Source: Methylicorpusculum oleiharenae (GTDB lineage Bacteria; Pseudomonadota; Gammaproteobacteria; Methylococcales; Methylomonadaceae). Taken from it: a stretch of 64,000 nucleotides of DNA. This document shows positions 33,037 through 41,201 of this stretch, piece by piece (position 1 is the stretch's first letter; every line of letters starts with the position of its first letter). The translations under genes and the position numbers were made by a program. The stretch is from assembly GCF_009828925.2 (NCBI RefSeq), contig NZ_WUTY02000001.1, forward strand, positions 3,254,492-3,318,491, in the 5' to 3' direction. Below the pieces are notes generated by a model that saw nothing but the letters and a program-made list of their open reading frames with translations, searched no databases and was not told the origin of the DNA.

Positions 33037-33369
33037 TCAATCCCCGTAACCCAGGTTGCGAGTTTCTTTTAATACGCTGTTTTCAAACAGTAAAAATTGC
33101 TTTAATTTTCGTGGGCCGAAGTTGTATACCCACTCATCTATGACGACTTGTTCATAACTTTCAATTTCGAGTACACCTCGATTATGCCGTAATCGGCTTC
33201 CTTCAACGCCTAATCGGGTTTCGGCGTAATCCGGTTCCCCGCATTTTTGCAGCACATCGATTTTATGTTCGCCTATCCGAACCAGTCTTTTACCGCATCG
33301 TAAGGCAAGGGCATCATTAATGCCGATCACAAATAGAAAGAGTAATACCGGCAACGTGTAATTTTTCAT
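33037..33369 (-). CDS. DUF2845 exported protein
   Basis: A 110-residue protein with a signal peptide (about 1-22, ending NDALA) and the DUF2845 pattern: LRCGKRLVRIGEHKIDVLQK, then CGEPDYAE, a VDEWVYNFG-type motif (VIDEWVYNFGPRKL) and FLLFENSVL. The two cysteines could form a periplasmic disulphide. Function unknown. Confidence 0.8.
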   Translation of the reverse strand: MKNYTLPVLLFLFVIGINDALALRCGKRLVRIGEHKIDVLQKCGEPDYAETRLGVEGSRLRHNRGVLEIESYEQVVIDEWVYNFGPRKLKQFLLFENSVLKETRNLGYGD

Positions 33370-33871
33370 GGCAGTGGCATCGCGGGTTGTAAGAAAAAAA
33401 TTAGCCTAAAAAGACCGGTTGGAATACTTTGCAAACCACCCATGCTTCGCCTTTTGCTCAACATGAATTTTGTTCCTGCATATTTTACAAGCAGTATTTT
33501 AAACTTCGCCTGAAGAAAGAATAGATAAAATGAAATGGGCTGAATAATCCGATCCAAATTGTTTGCCTGTAAAGTGAGAAAGCCATTTTCAGCGCTCAAG
33601 TCACCCTTTGCTTCATGCAAATTTCAAATCCTTAAGCTAACTCATTGAACTATAAAAACTACCTGAAAAACCTCTGCCTGTGGGTAGAAAATTCCTGCTG
33701 ACAGCACAATATATTGTGCTAGTATATTTTCACAGCCACTACATAAGGTGTATTTACGGTTAAAGTCATTTTTTGTCTGTAACTTAATATACATCAATAT
33801 CTTAGACGGCTCCGCTCCGATTTAGTGCGAAAAAAACAGTCAATTGCTCAACCAGAAAAGGGAATCAACGA
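33370..33871. other. Upstream region of nrdJa
   Basis: About 500 bp without a gene. The left half is featureless AT-rich sequence. The right half contains the two NrdR-like boxes given separately and an untranslated leader of the reductase mRNA. Confidence 0.5.
33704..33751 (+). promoter_or_regulatory. Paired NrdR boxes upstream of nrdJa
   Basis: GCACAATATATTGTGC (33704-33719) sits inside an 18-bp perfect palindrome and matches the NrdR-box consensus acaCwAtATaTwGtgt almost completely. CCACTACATAAGGTGT (33736-33751) matches about 12 of 16 positions. The starts are 32 bp apart, three helical turns, as in known NrdR operators. NrdR should repress the reductase when dATP is high. Confidence 0.8.
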
Positions 33872-36022
33872 ATGACCGCTACACTCCATATTGTTACGCC
33901 AAACGATGACGAAATTCCGCTACAAAGTGCTTCGCTTGACATTTGGGACAGTAAGTACCGCCTCAAAACCAAAGACGGCGTAGCCATCGATACCAACATT
34001 GATGAAACCTACAAACGGGTCGCCAAAGCCCTTGCTGGAGTCGAGCAAGACAAGGCACTGCAAGAAAAAAATTACAAAGACTTTTTATGGGCGTTGCGCA
34101 AAGGCGCAATTCCAGCCGGTAGAATTGTCTCCAATGCCGGCGCGTTGGAACACAAACCCGCCACATCGACGATCAATTGTACCGTATCCGGCATCATCGA
34201 AGATTCTATGGACGATATTCTGTCCAAAGTCCACGAAGCCGGTTTGACGCTGAAGGCCGGTTGCGGCATTGGTTACGAATTTTCTACCTTGAGGCCTAAA
34301 GACGCGTATGTATCCGGTGCTGGTGCCTACACATCCGGGCCGCTGTCATTCATGGATATCTACGACAAGATGTGTTTCACCGTCTCGTCTGCCGGTGGCC
34401 GCCGTGGCGCACAAATGGCTACGTTTGATGTCGCTCATCCTGATGTCGTCGATTTCATCCGAGCCAAACGCGAAGACGGCCGCCTGCGTCAATTTAACCT
34501 GTCGCTGCTGATTACCAGTGAATTTGTAGAAGCGGTCAAAAATGATAAACCCTGGGCGTTGTCATTCCCGGTCACCCAGCGTGAAGCCAAAGTCGACAAA
34601 CTGGATCTGACTGACAGCAGCAAAATCGTTTGGCGCGATTTACCCAACAAAAAGGGTTATGTGGTCAATGACGCAGGCCTGGTGGCTTGCCGCATCAGTA
34701 AGGTCATGCCGGCCCGCCGCTTGTGGGACATCATCATGTCCTCTACCTATGATTACGCCGAACCGGGGTTTATCCTGATCGATAAAGTCAACGAAATGAA
34801 CAACAACTGGTTTTGCGAACATATTCGCGCGACCAACCCTTGCGGCGAGCAACCCTTGCCACCTTACGGCAGCTGTTTGCTGGGTTCTATCAACCTGACC
34901 CGCTTTGTAACGCAGCCGTTTGGCAAAGACGCGCAGTTCGATTGGGACGCGTACCGCAAAACCATCCGCATTTTCACGCGCATGCTGGACAACGTGGTTG
35001 AAATTAACGGTCTGCCACTGGAAAAACAACGCAAGGAAATCACCGGTAAACGCCGTCACGGCATGGGCTATCTGGGCCTGGGCTCGACCATTGCGATGCT
35101 GGGCATGAAATACGGTGAAGCGGAATCACTGGCGTTTACCGAACAAGTTACCAAGGAATTGGCGGTTGAAGGCTGGAAAGCCGGTCTGGAACTGGCCAAA
35201 GAAAAAGGTCCGGCACCGATCATGAACGAGCTGTTCACCGTCACCGGCGAAATGCTGCATAAACGTCCCGAAATGAAACAAGACGGTTATAAAGTGGGTG
35301 ATCAGATTCCCGGTAAGATCCTGCACGCCAAATACAGCCGTTACATGCAGCAACTGGCTAAAGAAGAGCCGAAGCTGGTTGCCGAACTGGCCGAAACCGG
35401 CTGCCGTTTTACGCATCACAGCTCCATTGCTCCAACCGGCACAATATCGTTATCGTTGGCCAACAATGCCAGCAACGGCATAGAACCCAGCTTTGCCCAC
35501 CATTACTCACGCAATGTGATTCGTGAAGGCAAAAAATCCAAAGAAAAAATCGACGTATTTTCGTTCGAACTGCTGGCTTACCGCCATTTGGTTAATCCTG
35601 AAGCCATGCCTTACAGCGATGATCCAGCCAGGCAACTGCCGGATTATTTTATCTGTGCCGATGAAATCACGCCCAAACAGCATGTCGATATTCAAGCGGC
35701 CGCACAAAAATGGATAGACTCATCCATTTCCAAAACCGCCAACGTGCCTACCGATTATCCGTATGAAGACTTCAAGTCTATCTACGAATACGCTTACGAC
35801 CAAGGACTGAAAGGCTGCACCACGTTCCGGTTCAATCCGGAAGTCTTCCAGGGGGTGTTGGTCAAGGAATCCGATCTGGAAAACACGACCTACCAGTTCA
35901 CGCTGGATGACGGTCACGTAGTGGAATACAAAGGCAACGAAGAAGTGGAATACGACGGCGAAATTCATACCGCCGCCAATTTGTTCGATGCGTTGAAAGA
36001 AGGTTACTACGGCAAGTTTTAG
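33872..36022 (+). CDS. nrdJa: Adenosylcobalamin-dependent (class II) ribonucleotide reductase, catalytic subunit NrdJa
   Basis: A 716-residue subunit that makes deoxyribonucleotides with a B12-derived radical. Visible: the first redox Cys in TINCTVSG, the substrate-loop block AGCGIGYEFSTLRP, SAGGRRGAQMA, the active-site N-x-C-x-E in RATNPCGEQPLPPYGSC, and SSIAPTGTISLSLANN of the phosphate-binding region. The C-terminal redox Cys tail is absent and is supplied by nrdJb, as in the split Pseudomonas type; the length fits NrdJa (about 730). GAATCAACGA precedes the ATG. Two small DUF4160/DUF2442 genes separate it from nrdJb. Confidence 0.92.
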   Translation: MTATLHIVTPNDDEIPLQSASLDIWDSKYRLKTKDGVAIDTNIDETYKRVAKALAGVEQDKALQEKNYKDFLWALRKGAIPAGRIVSNAGALEHKPATSTINCTVSGIIEDSMDDILSKVHEAGLTLKAGCGIGYEFSTLRPKDAYVSGAGAYTSGPLSFMDIYDKMCFTVSSAGGRRGAQMATFDVAHPDVVDFIRAKREDGRLRQFNLSLLITSEFVEAVKNDKPWALSFPVTQREAKVDKLDLTDSSKIVWRDLPNKKGYVVNDAGLVACRISKVMPARRLWDIIMSSTYDYAEPGFILIDKVNEMNNNWFCEHIRATNPCGEQPLPPYGSCLLGSINLTRFVTQPFGKDAQFDWDAYRKTIRIFTRMLDNVVEINGLPLEKQRKEITGKRRHGMGYLGLGSTIAMLGMKYGEAESLAFTEQVTKELAVEGWKAGLELAKEKGPAPIMNELFTVTGEMLHKRPEMKQDGYKVGDQIPGKILHAKYSRYMQQLAKEEPKLVAELAETGCRFTHHSSIAPTGTISLSLANNASNGIEPSFAHHYSRNVIREGKKSKEKIDVFSFELLAYRHLVNPEAMPYSDDPARQLPDYFICADEITPKQHVDIQAAAQKWIDSSISKTANVPTDYPYEDFKSIYEYAYDQGLKGCTTFRFNPEVFQGVLVKESDLENTTYQFTLDDGHVVEYKGNEEVEYDGEIHTAANLFDALKEGYYGKF

Positions 36023-36058
36023 GATTGTCCGACCAATCAATTCTGCCGAGGAAACATT

Positions 36059-36181
36059 ATGCCTGCCATTTCAATGAAACTGTTGCAGGCTTGGATAGAA
36101 TTGCATAGAGACGAATTAATAGCGGATTGGCAGTTGGCCGTGTCTGGTGAATTGCCTTATAAAATCGAACCGTTGAGGTAG
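36059..36181 (+). CDS. DUF4160 protein with large internal deletion, 40 aa
   Basis: ATG 36059 has GAGGAAAC upstream. The product reads MPAIS followed immediately by MKLLQAWIELHRDELIADWQ and ends PYKIEPLR. In intact DUF4160 proteins (about 85 aa) MPxIS opens the chain and the LLxWxxLHxxELxxDW helix closes it, with a PPHFHA-type core between. That core of about 45 residues is missing here, so the gene looks like an in-frame deletion product. It is followed 4 nt later by its usual partner, DUF2442. Confidence 0.65.
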   Translation: MPAISMKLLQAWIELHRDELIADWQLAVSGELPYKIEPLR

Positions 36182-36185
36182 CACT

Positions 36186-36434
36186 ATGAATCCACGCGTT
36201 AAATCCGTTCAAGCCACCGATGATTATGCGTTGGTTCTACAATTCACCGATGGAGCGCAAGGTGTTTATGACTGTAAGTCATTACTGGACTTTGGCGTGT
36301 TCAAGGAATTACGCGACAAACCCTATTTTAAACGTGCGTCGGTCGACAACGGTACGGTAGTCTGGCCTAACCAGCAGGATATTTGTCCGGATACTCTCTA
36401 TTTGGATGCCGTTAAATTGGAAAACGCATCCTAA
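36186..36434 (+). CDS. DUF2442 protein (toxin-antitoxin-like partner of DUF4160)
   Basis: An 82-residue protein with the full DUF2442 pattern: VKSVQATDDYALVLQFTDGA, GVYDCKSLLDFGVFKELRDK, PYFKRASVDNGTVVWPNQQD and ICPDTLYLDA. DUF2442/DUF4160 pairs are widespread small operons suspected to be toxin-antitoxin-like. GAGG supplies the ribosome binding site. The pair interrupts the nrdJa-nrdJb arrangement. Confidence 0.85.
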   Translation: MNPRVKSVQATDDYALVLQFTDGAQGVYDCKSLLDFGVFKELRDKPYFKRASVDNGTVVWPNQQDICPDTLYLDAVKLENAS

Positions 36435-36456
36435 GTCAGTTTGTTCAAAATTTGAG

Positions 36457-36490
36457 TGGCGCCCTATTCAGCGCCAGTACCCCCTTTTTT
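36457..36490 (+). terminator. Terminator-like hairpin before nrdJb
   Basis: TGGCGC/GCGCCA stem with an 8-nt loop, then GTACCCC and a run of T. It lies between the DUF2442 gene and nrdJb, so it could reduce read-through into nrdJb. Confidence 0.55.
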
Positions 36491-36503
36491 TAGGCCCAAG
36501 ATC

Positions 36504-37184
36504 ATGACCCTACACAAAATTTCTCAAAAAATCGTCAGTTATAAAGTGCTGACCAAAGAAAATACCGAAGCAGCCCAGCCGCAAGAACCCCAGCAATCTG
36601 TGGAAAGCATGCATGAAAATGTCGAACGCCCGGAAGTGCTGATCGGCTCCACCTACAAGATCAAAACGCCGCAGTCCGAGCATGCGCTGTACATCACCAT
36701 CAACGACATTATTCTGAACCAGCACACCGCTCACGAAGAGCGCCGCCCTTACGAGATCTTCATCAACTCCAAAAACATGGAGCATTTTCAGTGGGTACTG
36801 GCACTGACACGGGTTATCTCGGCTGTATTCCGCAAAGGCGGCGATGCGACGTTTTTGGTTGAAGAATTAAAAGCGGTGTTTGATCCCAAAGGCGGTTATT
36901 TCAAAAAAGGCGGCGTGTTCATGCCGTCCCTGGTCGCCGAGATCGGCTGTGCCATCGAAACCCACATGAAACACATCGGCATGATCAAACCGGAAATCAT
37001 GACAGACCATCAGAAACAGTTTCTAGCCGATAAACGCCGCGAATTTGAAGCCATGCACGGTGAAACGGAAGGCGAGTCTTTTCCGGAAAAAGCGGTGCTG
37101 TGCAACAAGTGCAGCACCAAAGCCATGGTGTTAATGGACGGGTGTATGACTTGTTTGAATTGTGGCGAGTCGAAGTGTGGGTGA
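36504..37184 (+). CDS. nrdJb: Ribonucleotide reductase NrdJb (TSCPD domain and redox tail)
   Basis: A 226-residue protein starting MTLHKISQKIVSYKVL. The TSCPD-type domain occupies about 60-160 (LYITINDIIL, YEIFINSKNMEHFQWVLALT, AVFDPKGGYFKKGGVFMPSL). The C-terminal 27 residues hold the Cys-rich tail (CNKC, CMTCLNCG, KCG) that re-reduces the active site of class II reductases. Length and content match NrdJb of Pseudomonas (about 229). Its 3' end occurs twice more downstream as decayed copies, and the next gene begins inside its stop region. Confidence 0.88.
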   Translation: MTLHKISQKIVSYKVLTKENTEAAQPQEPQQSVESMHENVERPEVLIGSTYKIKTPQSEHALYITINDIILNQHTAHEERRPYEIFINSKNMEHFQWVLALTRVISAVFRKGGDATFLVEELKAVFDPKGGYFKKGGVFMPSLVAEIGCAIETHMKHIGMIKPEIMTDHQKQFLADKRREFEAMHGETEGESFPEKAVLCNKCSTKAMVLMDGCMTCLNCGESKCG

Positions 37185-37791
37185 TATAGAAGACATTAAT
37201 GAAAAAAAAGAACTGGCGTTTTATGCTGCTGGAGTCTCTGCTTGGTTAAACACTTCAATGGAGCACGATAAAAGTCTTCTTACGCTGTCCGCCGGAGGGA
37301 TTGGTATATTGTTGACGTTAATAAGGACCGTTGGGATTCACTCCCCAGAGACATTGGTTTTATACGTTGGTGCTATCATTGGCTTTCTAATCTGTTTAGT
37401 GGTTGTGCTGGTTATATTTAAAAAAAATAGGACTCATATTGAGCAAGTTTTAAAGGGGCATCAAAGCAGTGACAGTAACCTAGCATTTTTGGACAATGTC
37501 GCTACTGGTTCATTTGGTATTGGAGCTCTTTTGTCGACAATCATTGGTATTTCATCAGCTATACAAACTTACACAATAGAGGTAACAAAAATGACTACAG
37601 AGAGTTCCAAACAATTTTTGACGATCGATTCGGCAAGAACTGAGAAACTAAGTGTAAACGGAATATCAAACATGGCTCCAAAGTCGCCTGTCGAAAAAAA
37701 GAGCTTTGATGGTATCAGTGCTTTAAAGCCTCAAGCAAAACCACAGGATAACCAATCTCAAAATCAAAAGCCCCCCGGTGAGGTGAAATAA
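37177..37791 (+). CDS. Membrane protein of a two-gene accessory module
   Basis: About 204 residues from GTG 37177 (a GTG at 37162 is also possible). The start overlaps the nrdJb stop, so translation may be coupled to it. After an N-terminal helix (KKELAFYAAGVSAWLNTSME) come HDKSLLTLSAGGIGILLTLI (helix 1, about 31-50), a second helix LYVGAIIGFLICLVVVLVIF (about 60-80), a charged loop and a third moderately hydrophobic stretch (GSFGIGALLSTIIGISSAI). The last 70 residues are polar and probably cytoplasmic. Codon use is more AT-rich than nrdJb. Its partner is likely the ATPase 230 bp downstream; an effector role is inferred only from that layout. Confidence 0.6.
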   Translation: MGDIEDINEKKELAFYAAGVSAWLNTSMEHDKSLLTLSAGGIGILLTLIRTVGIHSPETLVLYVGAIIGFLICLVVVLVIFKKNRTHIEQVLKGHQSSDSNLAFLDNVATGSFGIGALLSTIIGISSAIQTYTIEVTKMTTESSKQFLTIDSARTEKLSVNGISNMAPKSPVEKKSFDGISALKPQAKPQDNQSQNQKPPGEVK

Positions 37792-38023
37792 TCATCGATT
37801 AGTCGCGAAGGTTTCAAGAAAGATCGGGACTCAATCTTTGAAATCACGAAATTGCCTCATTGCAAGACTTGATCCCCTTAATAAATTCATGCAAAAGTCA
37901 GTAGATTGGCCGGATATGTAAATATACGATATGTAAGCTTAACAACGGTGACGACTTTTGCGTTGCGGCTTCACTTCCACAACAAAGCCGCGCGTGTTGG
38001 CGGCGTTAGAGAGCAGGTAATTT

Positions 38024-39328
38024 ATGATAAAGCACCAACTTGTGGACGTTTTTACACCGACATCAACTGCGAAAGTGACATTTGTAGACCGCCTAAAAGA
38101 AGATGTAAATATCCGGTTAGTACGAGCACTTGAACTGCCTGGTAACCAGGTTGTTATCTATGGTCATTCTGGTTCTGGTAAAAGCACCTTGTTAGAGAAT
38201 GTTCTCTATAGAACCTATGAAAAGCAAGTAAACACAAACTGTATGAAAGGTATGACTTTTGAAGAGGTCATACTCGACGCATTCGATCAGCTACAAGAAT
38301 TCTATGTTAGCGAGGTTACTAATGATAAGAAAACGAAAGTTGATATAAAAGCAAAAGCTGATTATCTAGCAATCCAAGCTCAAATAGGTGCAGTCTATGA
38401 AAATGTAGACGGTCAAAAACAAGTCAGAATGCTTCCCCCCCAGTTAACTCCTCAAAATCTAGGGAGGCTATTGGGTCAATCCGGCTATTGTTGGGTCTTG
38501 GAGGACTTTCATAAGATTGAGGGTGAAGAGAAAGATAAACTTGCTCAAATGATGAAGGTTTTCGTCAACCTTTCGTTGAAACACAAAGACCTAAAAATTG
38601 TTGCATTAGGGGCAGTTAATACTGCTCGGCAGGTAGTAAAGTCTGATAAAGAGATGCGCAAACGAGTATCTGAGATCCATGTAGATTTAATGGAGCCAGA
38701 AGAAATAAAAGAAATAATTAACAAAGGCTGCAAAGCTTTGAATATTAAGATAGATGACGTTTTACAAAATGACATAGTACGCCATTCAAATGGACTTGCG
38801 TCAATCTGTCACAAAATTTGCTACCTAATGTGCAGCTCAGCCTTTATAACTGAAACTTTGGATAATACTCTTGAGTTTAATATAGAAGACTTACATAAAG
38901 CCCTTTCTGAGTATGTTAAAGATGAAGAAGATACGTTGAGAAATGCTTTCGATAGTGCATTAAAAGTTGAAAAAGTAGAGCCTACTTTACGGGTCCTTGT
39001 CGCGCAGGAACCAAATGGTGCTCACATAGAAGATCTATATCAATATGCAAAAGATAACAACATTAAAGTGAGCAAGAAAAAGCTCAAAGAAGACCTTGAA
39101 AGCCTTGTAAAGGAAGAGTTTGGTGAGCTTGTTAAGCTTGAGGATAACTCTCAAAAGTATTCTTTTATTGATCCTTTTTACCGAAGTTTTGCAATGGCGT
39201 ACTTTGAAGAAAAAGATAATCGAGTAAAAAGAAATCGGCCGAATGACAAAGAACTAATTGAATTGCTCAATAAAGCAATGAGGATCGTAAAGGTGAGTTA
39301 CAGCTTTGAAGAGTTGAATATGGAATAA
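38024..39328 (+). CDS. AAA/STAND-like ATPase of a two-gene accessory module
   Basis: A 434-residue protein. Walker A is GHSGSGKS (47-54) and Walker B is YCWVLEDFHK (about 154-163) with catalytic-type Glu-Asp. KIVALGAVNTARQVV (about 188-202) is sensor 1-like, and RKRVSEIHVDLMEPEEIKEI follows as a lid-type segment. Residues about 310-400 read as a winged helix (LRVLVAQEPNGAHIEDLYQY, KKKLKEDLESLV). This is the Orc1/Cdc6-STAND style seen in many defence ATPases. Low GC and no family name point to horizontal gain. It probably senses or regulates the membrane protein upstream. Confidence 0.7.
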   Translation: MIKHQLVDVFTPTSTAKVTFVDRLKEDVNIRLVRALELPGNQVVIYGHSGSGKSTLLENVLYRTYEKQVNTNCMKGMTFEEVILDAFDQLQEFYVSEVTNDKKTKVDIKAKADYLAIQAQIGAVYENVDGQKQVRMLPPQLTPQNLGRLLGQSGYCWVLEDFHKIEGEEKDKLAQMMKVFVNLSLKHKDLKIVALGAVNTARQVVKSDKEMRKRVSEIHVDLMEPEEIKEIINKGCKALNIKIDDVLQNDIVRHSNGLASICHKICYLMCSSAFITETLDNTLEFNIEDLHKALSEYVKDEEDTLRNAFDSALKVEKVEPTLRVLVAQEPNGAHIEDLYQYAKDNNIKVSKKKLKEDLESLVKEEFGELVKLEDNSQKYSFIDPFYRSFAMAYFEEKDNRVKRNRPNDKELIELLNKAMRIVKVSYSFEELNME

Positions 39329-39534
39329 AGTCTTGCTATCACGCATTTGTGTGATTGATTCCTGACCATTCCCCTTTGGTCGCTGAACGCTACGCGATAA
39401 AGCTACGCATACATTTTCTGCTTAGTAGTTGAAAGTAAATCCGTTCTGGGGCGACAGCAACTATTAACGCGGACAAAGCCTTTTTAAGAGGGAGGTCAAC
39501 AATTAAGCTTTGGTATGTTCGGGCACTCAAATTA

Positions 39535-39718
39535 GCTCGTAGGATGGTTTCGCGATAGCAAACCGTCAACCTCAGACCTAGGGCGGATTGCCTACGGCGA
39601 ATCCACCATACCGATTTTCCGGAAAAAGCGGTGCTGTGCAACAAATGCAGCACCAAGGCCATGTTGTTATTGGATGGTTGGATGACGTGTTTGAATTGTG
39701 GGGAGTCTAAGTGTGTTT
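39535..39718 (+). pseudogene. Decayed 3' copy of nrdJb with preceding repeat (copy 2)
   Basis: 39535-39610 holds a dispersed repeat (GTAGGATGGTTTCGCGATAG...GAATCCACCATAC). From about 39612 it continues as the nrdJb 3' end, reading FPEKAVLCNKCSTKAM, then LDGWMTCLNCGESKCV and a stop, with one of the tail cysteines replaced by Trp. There is no start or upstream body. The same repeat-plus-tail combination recurs at 40421-40602. Confidence 0.8.
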
Positions 39719-39747
39719 AATAGTAAACTGCTCAATATATTTATGCG

Positions 39748-39987
39748 ATGGACGAATTAACTACAACCGATTATTTTCGTGACAACATATTGCTGAAAAG
39801 GCCTTATCTAAAACTGGAGTGGTGCCAAACCGCGTTATCTCATCCCATTCGCCGGGAAGTTCAAGATGACGGACGGATTCGGCATTGGATATTTGTGCCT
39901 TAGCTCAATAAATTCTTGCGGGTCGTCACGCTTGAAGACGGTAAAACCGTCCACAATGCTTTCCCTGATCGGAGATTTAAACTATGA
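39748..39987 (+). pseudogene. DUF4258-type toxin gene interrupted by an amber codon
   Basis: ATG 39748 opens MDELTTTDYFRDNILLKRPY, continues to HPIRREVQDDGRIRHWIFVP and meets TAG at 39901. The same frame goes on for 27 codons with LNKFLRVVTLEDGKTVHNAF and ends at TGA 39985-39987, overlapping the next ATG. Intact relatives have Glu (GAG) at the TAG position (…VPELxKFLRVV…), so a single G-to-T change disables the gene. It pairs with the DUF2283 gene that follows. Confidence 0.7.
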
Positions 39988-40199
39988 AACTAAATTACGA
40001 CCAAAAAACGGACTCTCTTTACATTCATTTAGCGGATCGGCCTTCCGTCGATTCAGACGAAGTGGCCGATGGCGTTGTTTTGGACTTTGATGAAAACGGT
40101 GCTTTGGTCGGTATCGACGTCCAGCATGCCAGTCAAAAGGCCGATATTCAGAATTTGTCATTGCTGCATTTGCCATTGAGGGAATTGGATGCCGCATGA
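39984..40199 (+). CDS. DUF2283 protein (antitoxin-like)
   Basis: A 71-residue protein with the DUF2283 pattern: MKLNYDQKTDSLYIHLADRP, then DSDEVADGVVLDFDENGALV and GIDVQHAS. DUF2283 proteins usually follow DUF4258-like toxins and act as presumed antitoxins. Its ATG overlaps the end of the interrupted toxin frame (ATGA). It is intact although its partner is broken, which fits loss of the toxin first. Confidence 0.82.
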   Translation: MKLNYDQKTDSLYIHLADRPSVDSDEVADGVVLDFDENGALVGIDVQHASQKADIQNLSLLHLPLRELDAA

Positions 40200-40240
40200 C
40201 GCTATCGTTATCGAATAGCGTGTAGATTGCGGTATTCAGA

Positions 40241-40602
40241 ATGCGCGACGGCTACTTCGAAAAAGGCGGCGTATTCATGCCGTCTCTGATCGCCGAAAAA
40301 CGCCACGAATTCGAAGCCCACCACGACGTGGCAAAGAAAGATTGGAGTCAAAAGATTTGGGTCAAGTTTTGCAATCACGCATTTGCAACCACCGGGTTCG
40401 GTCGAATTGAACCTCTGATAGCTCGTAGGATGGTTTCGCGATAGCAAACCGTCAACCTCAAAGCTAGGGTGGATTGCCTGCGGCGAATCCACCATACGGG
40501 TTTTCCGGAAAAAGCGGTACTGTGCAACAAATGCAGCACCAAGGCCATGGTGTTAATGGACGGGTGCATGACGTGTTTGAATTGTGGGGAAGTACTATAA
40601 GT
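40241..40602 (+). pseudogene. Decayed nrdJb copy with inserted repeat (copy 3)
   Basis: 40241-40320 encodes DGYFEKGGVFMPSLIAEKRH and EFEAHHDVAK, a shortened form of the nrdJb middle. It is interrupted by unrelated DNA and by the repeat GTAGGATGGTTTCGCGATAG (about 40421-40495). From 40497 the tail resumes (FPEKAVLCNKCSTKAM...CLNCGEVL). So a whole extra nrdJb once lay here and has decayed. Confidence 0.75.
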
Positions 40603-40683
40603 CTGCTCTCTTCTCTACCCATCTTGTTCTGCCCAAGAGTTGTGTTAAAATCCTCTTTGCCTGTCCAACACGAGGTAAATGTT

Positions 40684-40887
40684 GTGGAGATTCAATCTCT
40701 TACTGTTTCTGAACGTATTATTCTTGCCGAAGCCCTATGGGACAGCATTGTTGCTGAAGATTCGGAAATAGAGCTCACAGAAGTTCAGAAAGCGGAACTA
40801 GATCGGCGACTCGCATCTTTCGAAATTGATCAGCTCGTAGGATCTTCGTGGTCTAATGTTAAAGCTCGAATACTATCTAAGAAATGA
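40684..40887 (+). CDS. TIGR02574-family addiction-module antitoxin
   Basis: A 67-residue protein from GTG 40684 (GAGG 8 nt upstream): MEIQSLTVSERIILAEALWD, then SIVAEDSEIELTEVQKAELD and RRLASFEID. The pattern LSxxERLxLAExLWDSI...L..AQxxELDRRL is the hallmark of this antitoxin family. Its stop overlaps the toxin ATG by 4 nt, the usual coupled arrangement. Confidence 0.85.
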   Translation: MEIQSLTVSERIILAEALWDSIVAEDSEIELTEVQKAELDRRLASFEIDQLVGSSWSNVKARILSKK

Positions 40888-41180
40888 AATATAAACTCAC
40901 GCTTCGGAAAGAAGCAGAGTTTGATATCGAGGAGCAATTCGAATTTTTCGAAGAGAAAAGGGTAAGCCTTGGCCATGATTTTCTACTTTGCGTAGAAGAA
41001 GCCTTAGATAAACTTCAAAAGAATCCGCTCATTTACCGCAAAATTTTCAAAGAACTAAGGCGCACTTCAATAACTCGCTTTCCTCTCCGTGAATTCTATT
41101 TAGTTCAAAATAAAAATATCATTGTTACGGCTGTGCTTCATGCGAAGAAAGATCCTACGTCTTGGAGAAACCGCACATAA
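40884..41180 (+). CDS. ParE/RelE-superfamily toxin
   Basis: A 98-residue toxin: MKYKLTLRKEAEFDIEEQFE, YFEEKRxGLG-like FFEEKRVSLGHDFL, VEEALDKLQKNPLIY, RRTSITRFPLREFYLV and a terminal HAKKDPTSWRNR. The order of strands and the R-x-F-P motif fit ParE-type toxins, which poison gyrase or cut mRNA. It is intact and coupled to the antitoxin upstream, so it is probably functional. Confidence 0.88.
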   Translation: MKYKLTLRKEAEFDIEEQFEFFEEKRVSLGHDFLLCVEEALDKLQKNPLIYRKIFKELRRTSITRFPLREFYLVQNKNIIVTAVLHAKKDPTSWRNRT

Positions 41181-41201
41181 CTGCGTTTTGGGAGGTTCGA
41201 A

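Noticed and set aside
34640-35059. Minus-strand frame within nrdJa
   Set aside because: Antisense to the conserved NPCGE active-site region of the reductase.
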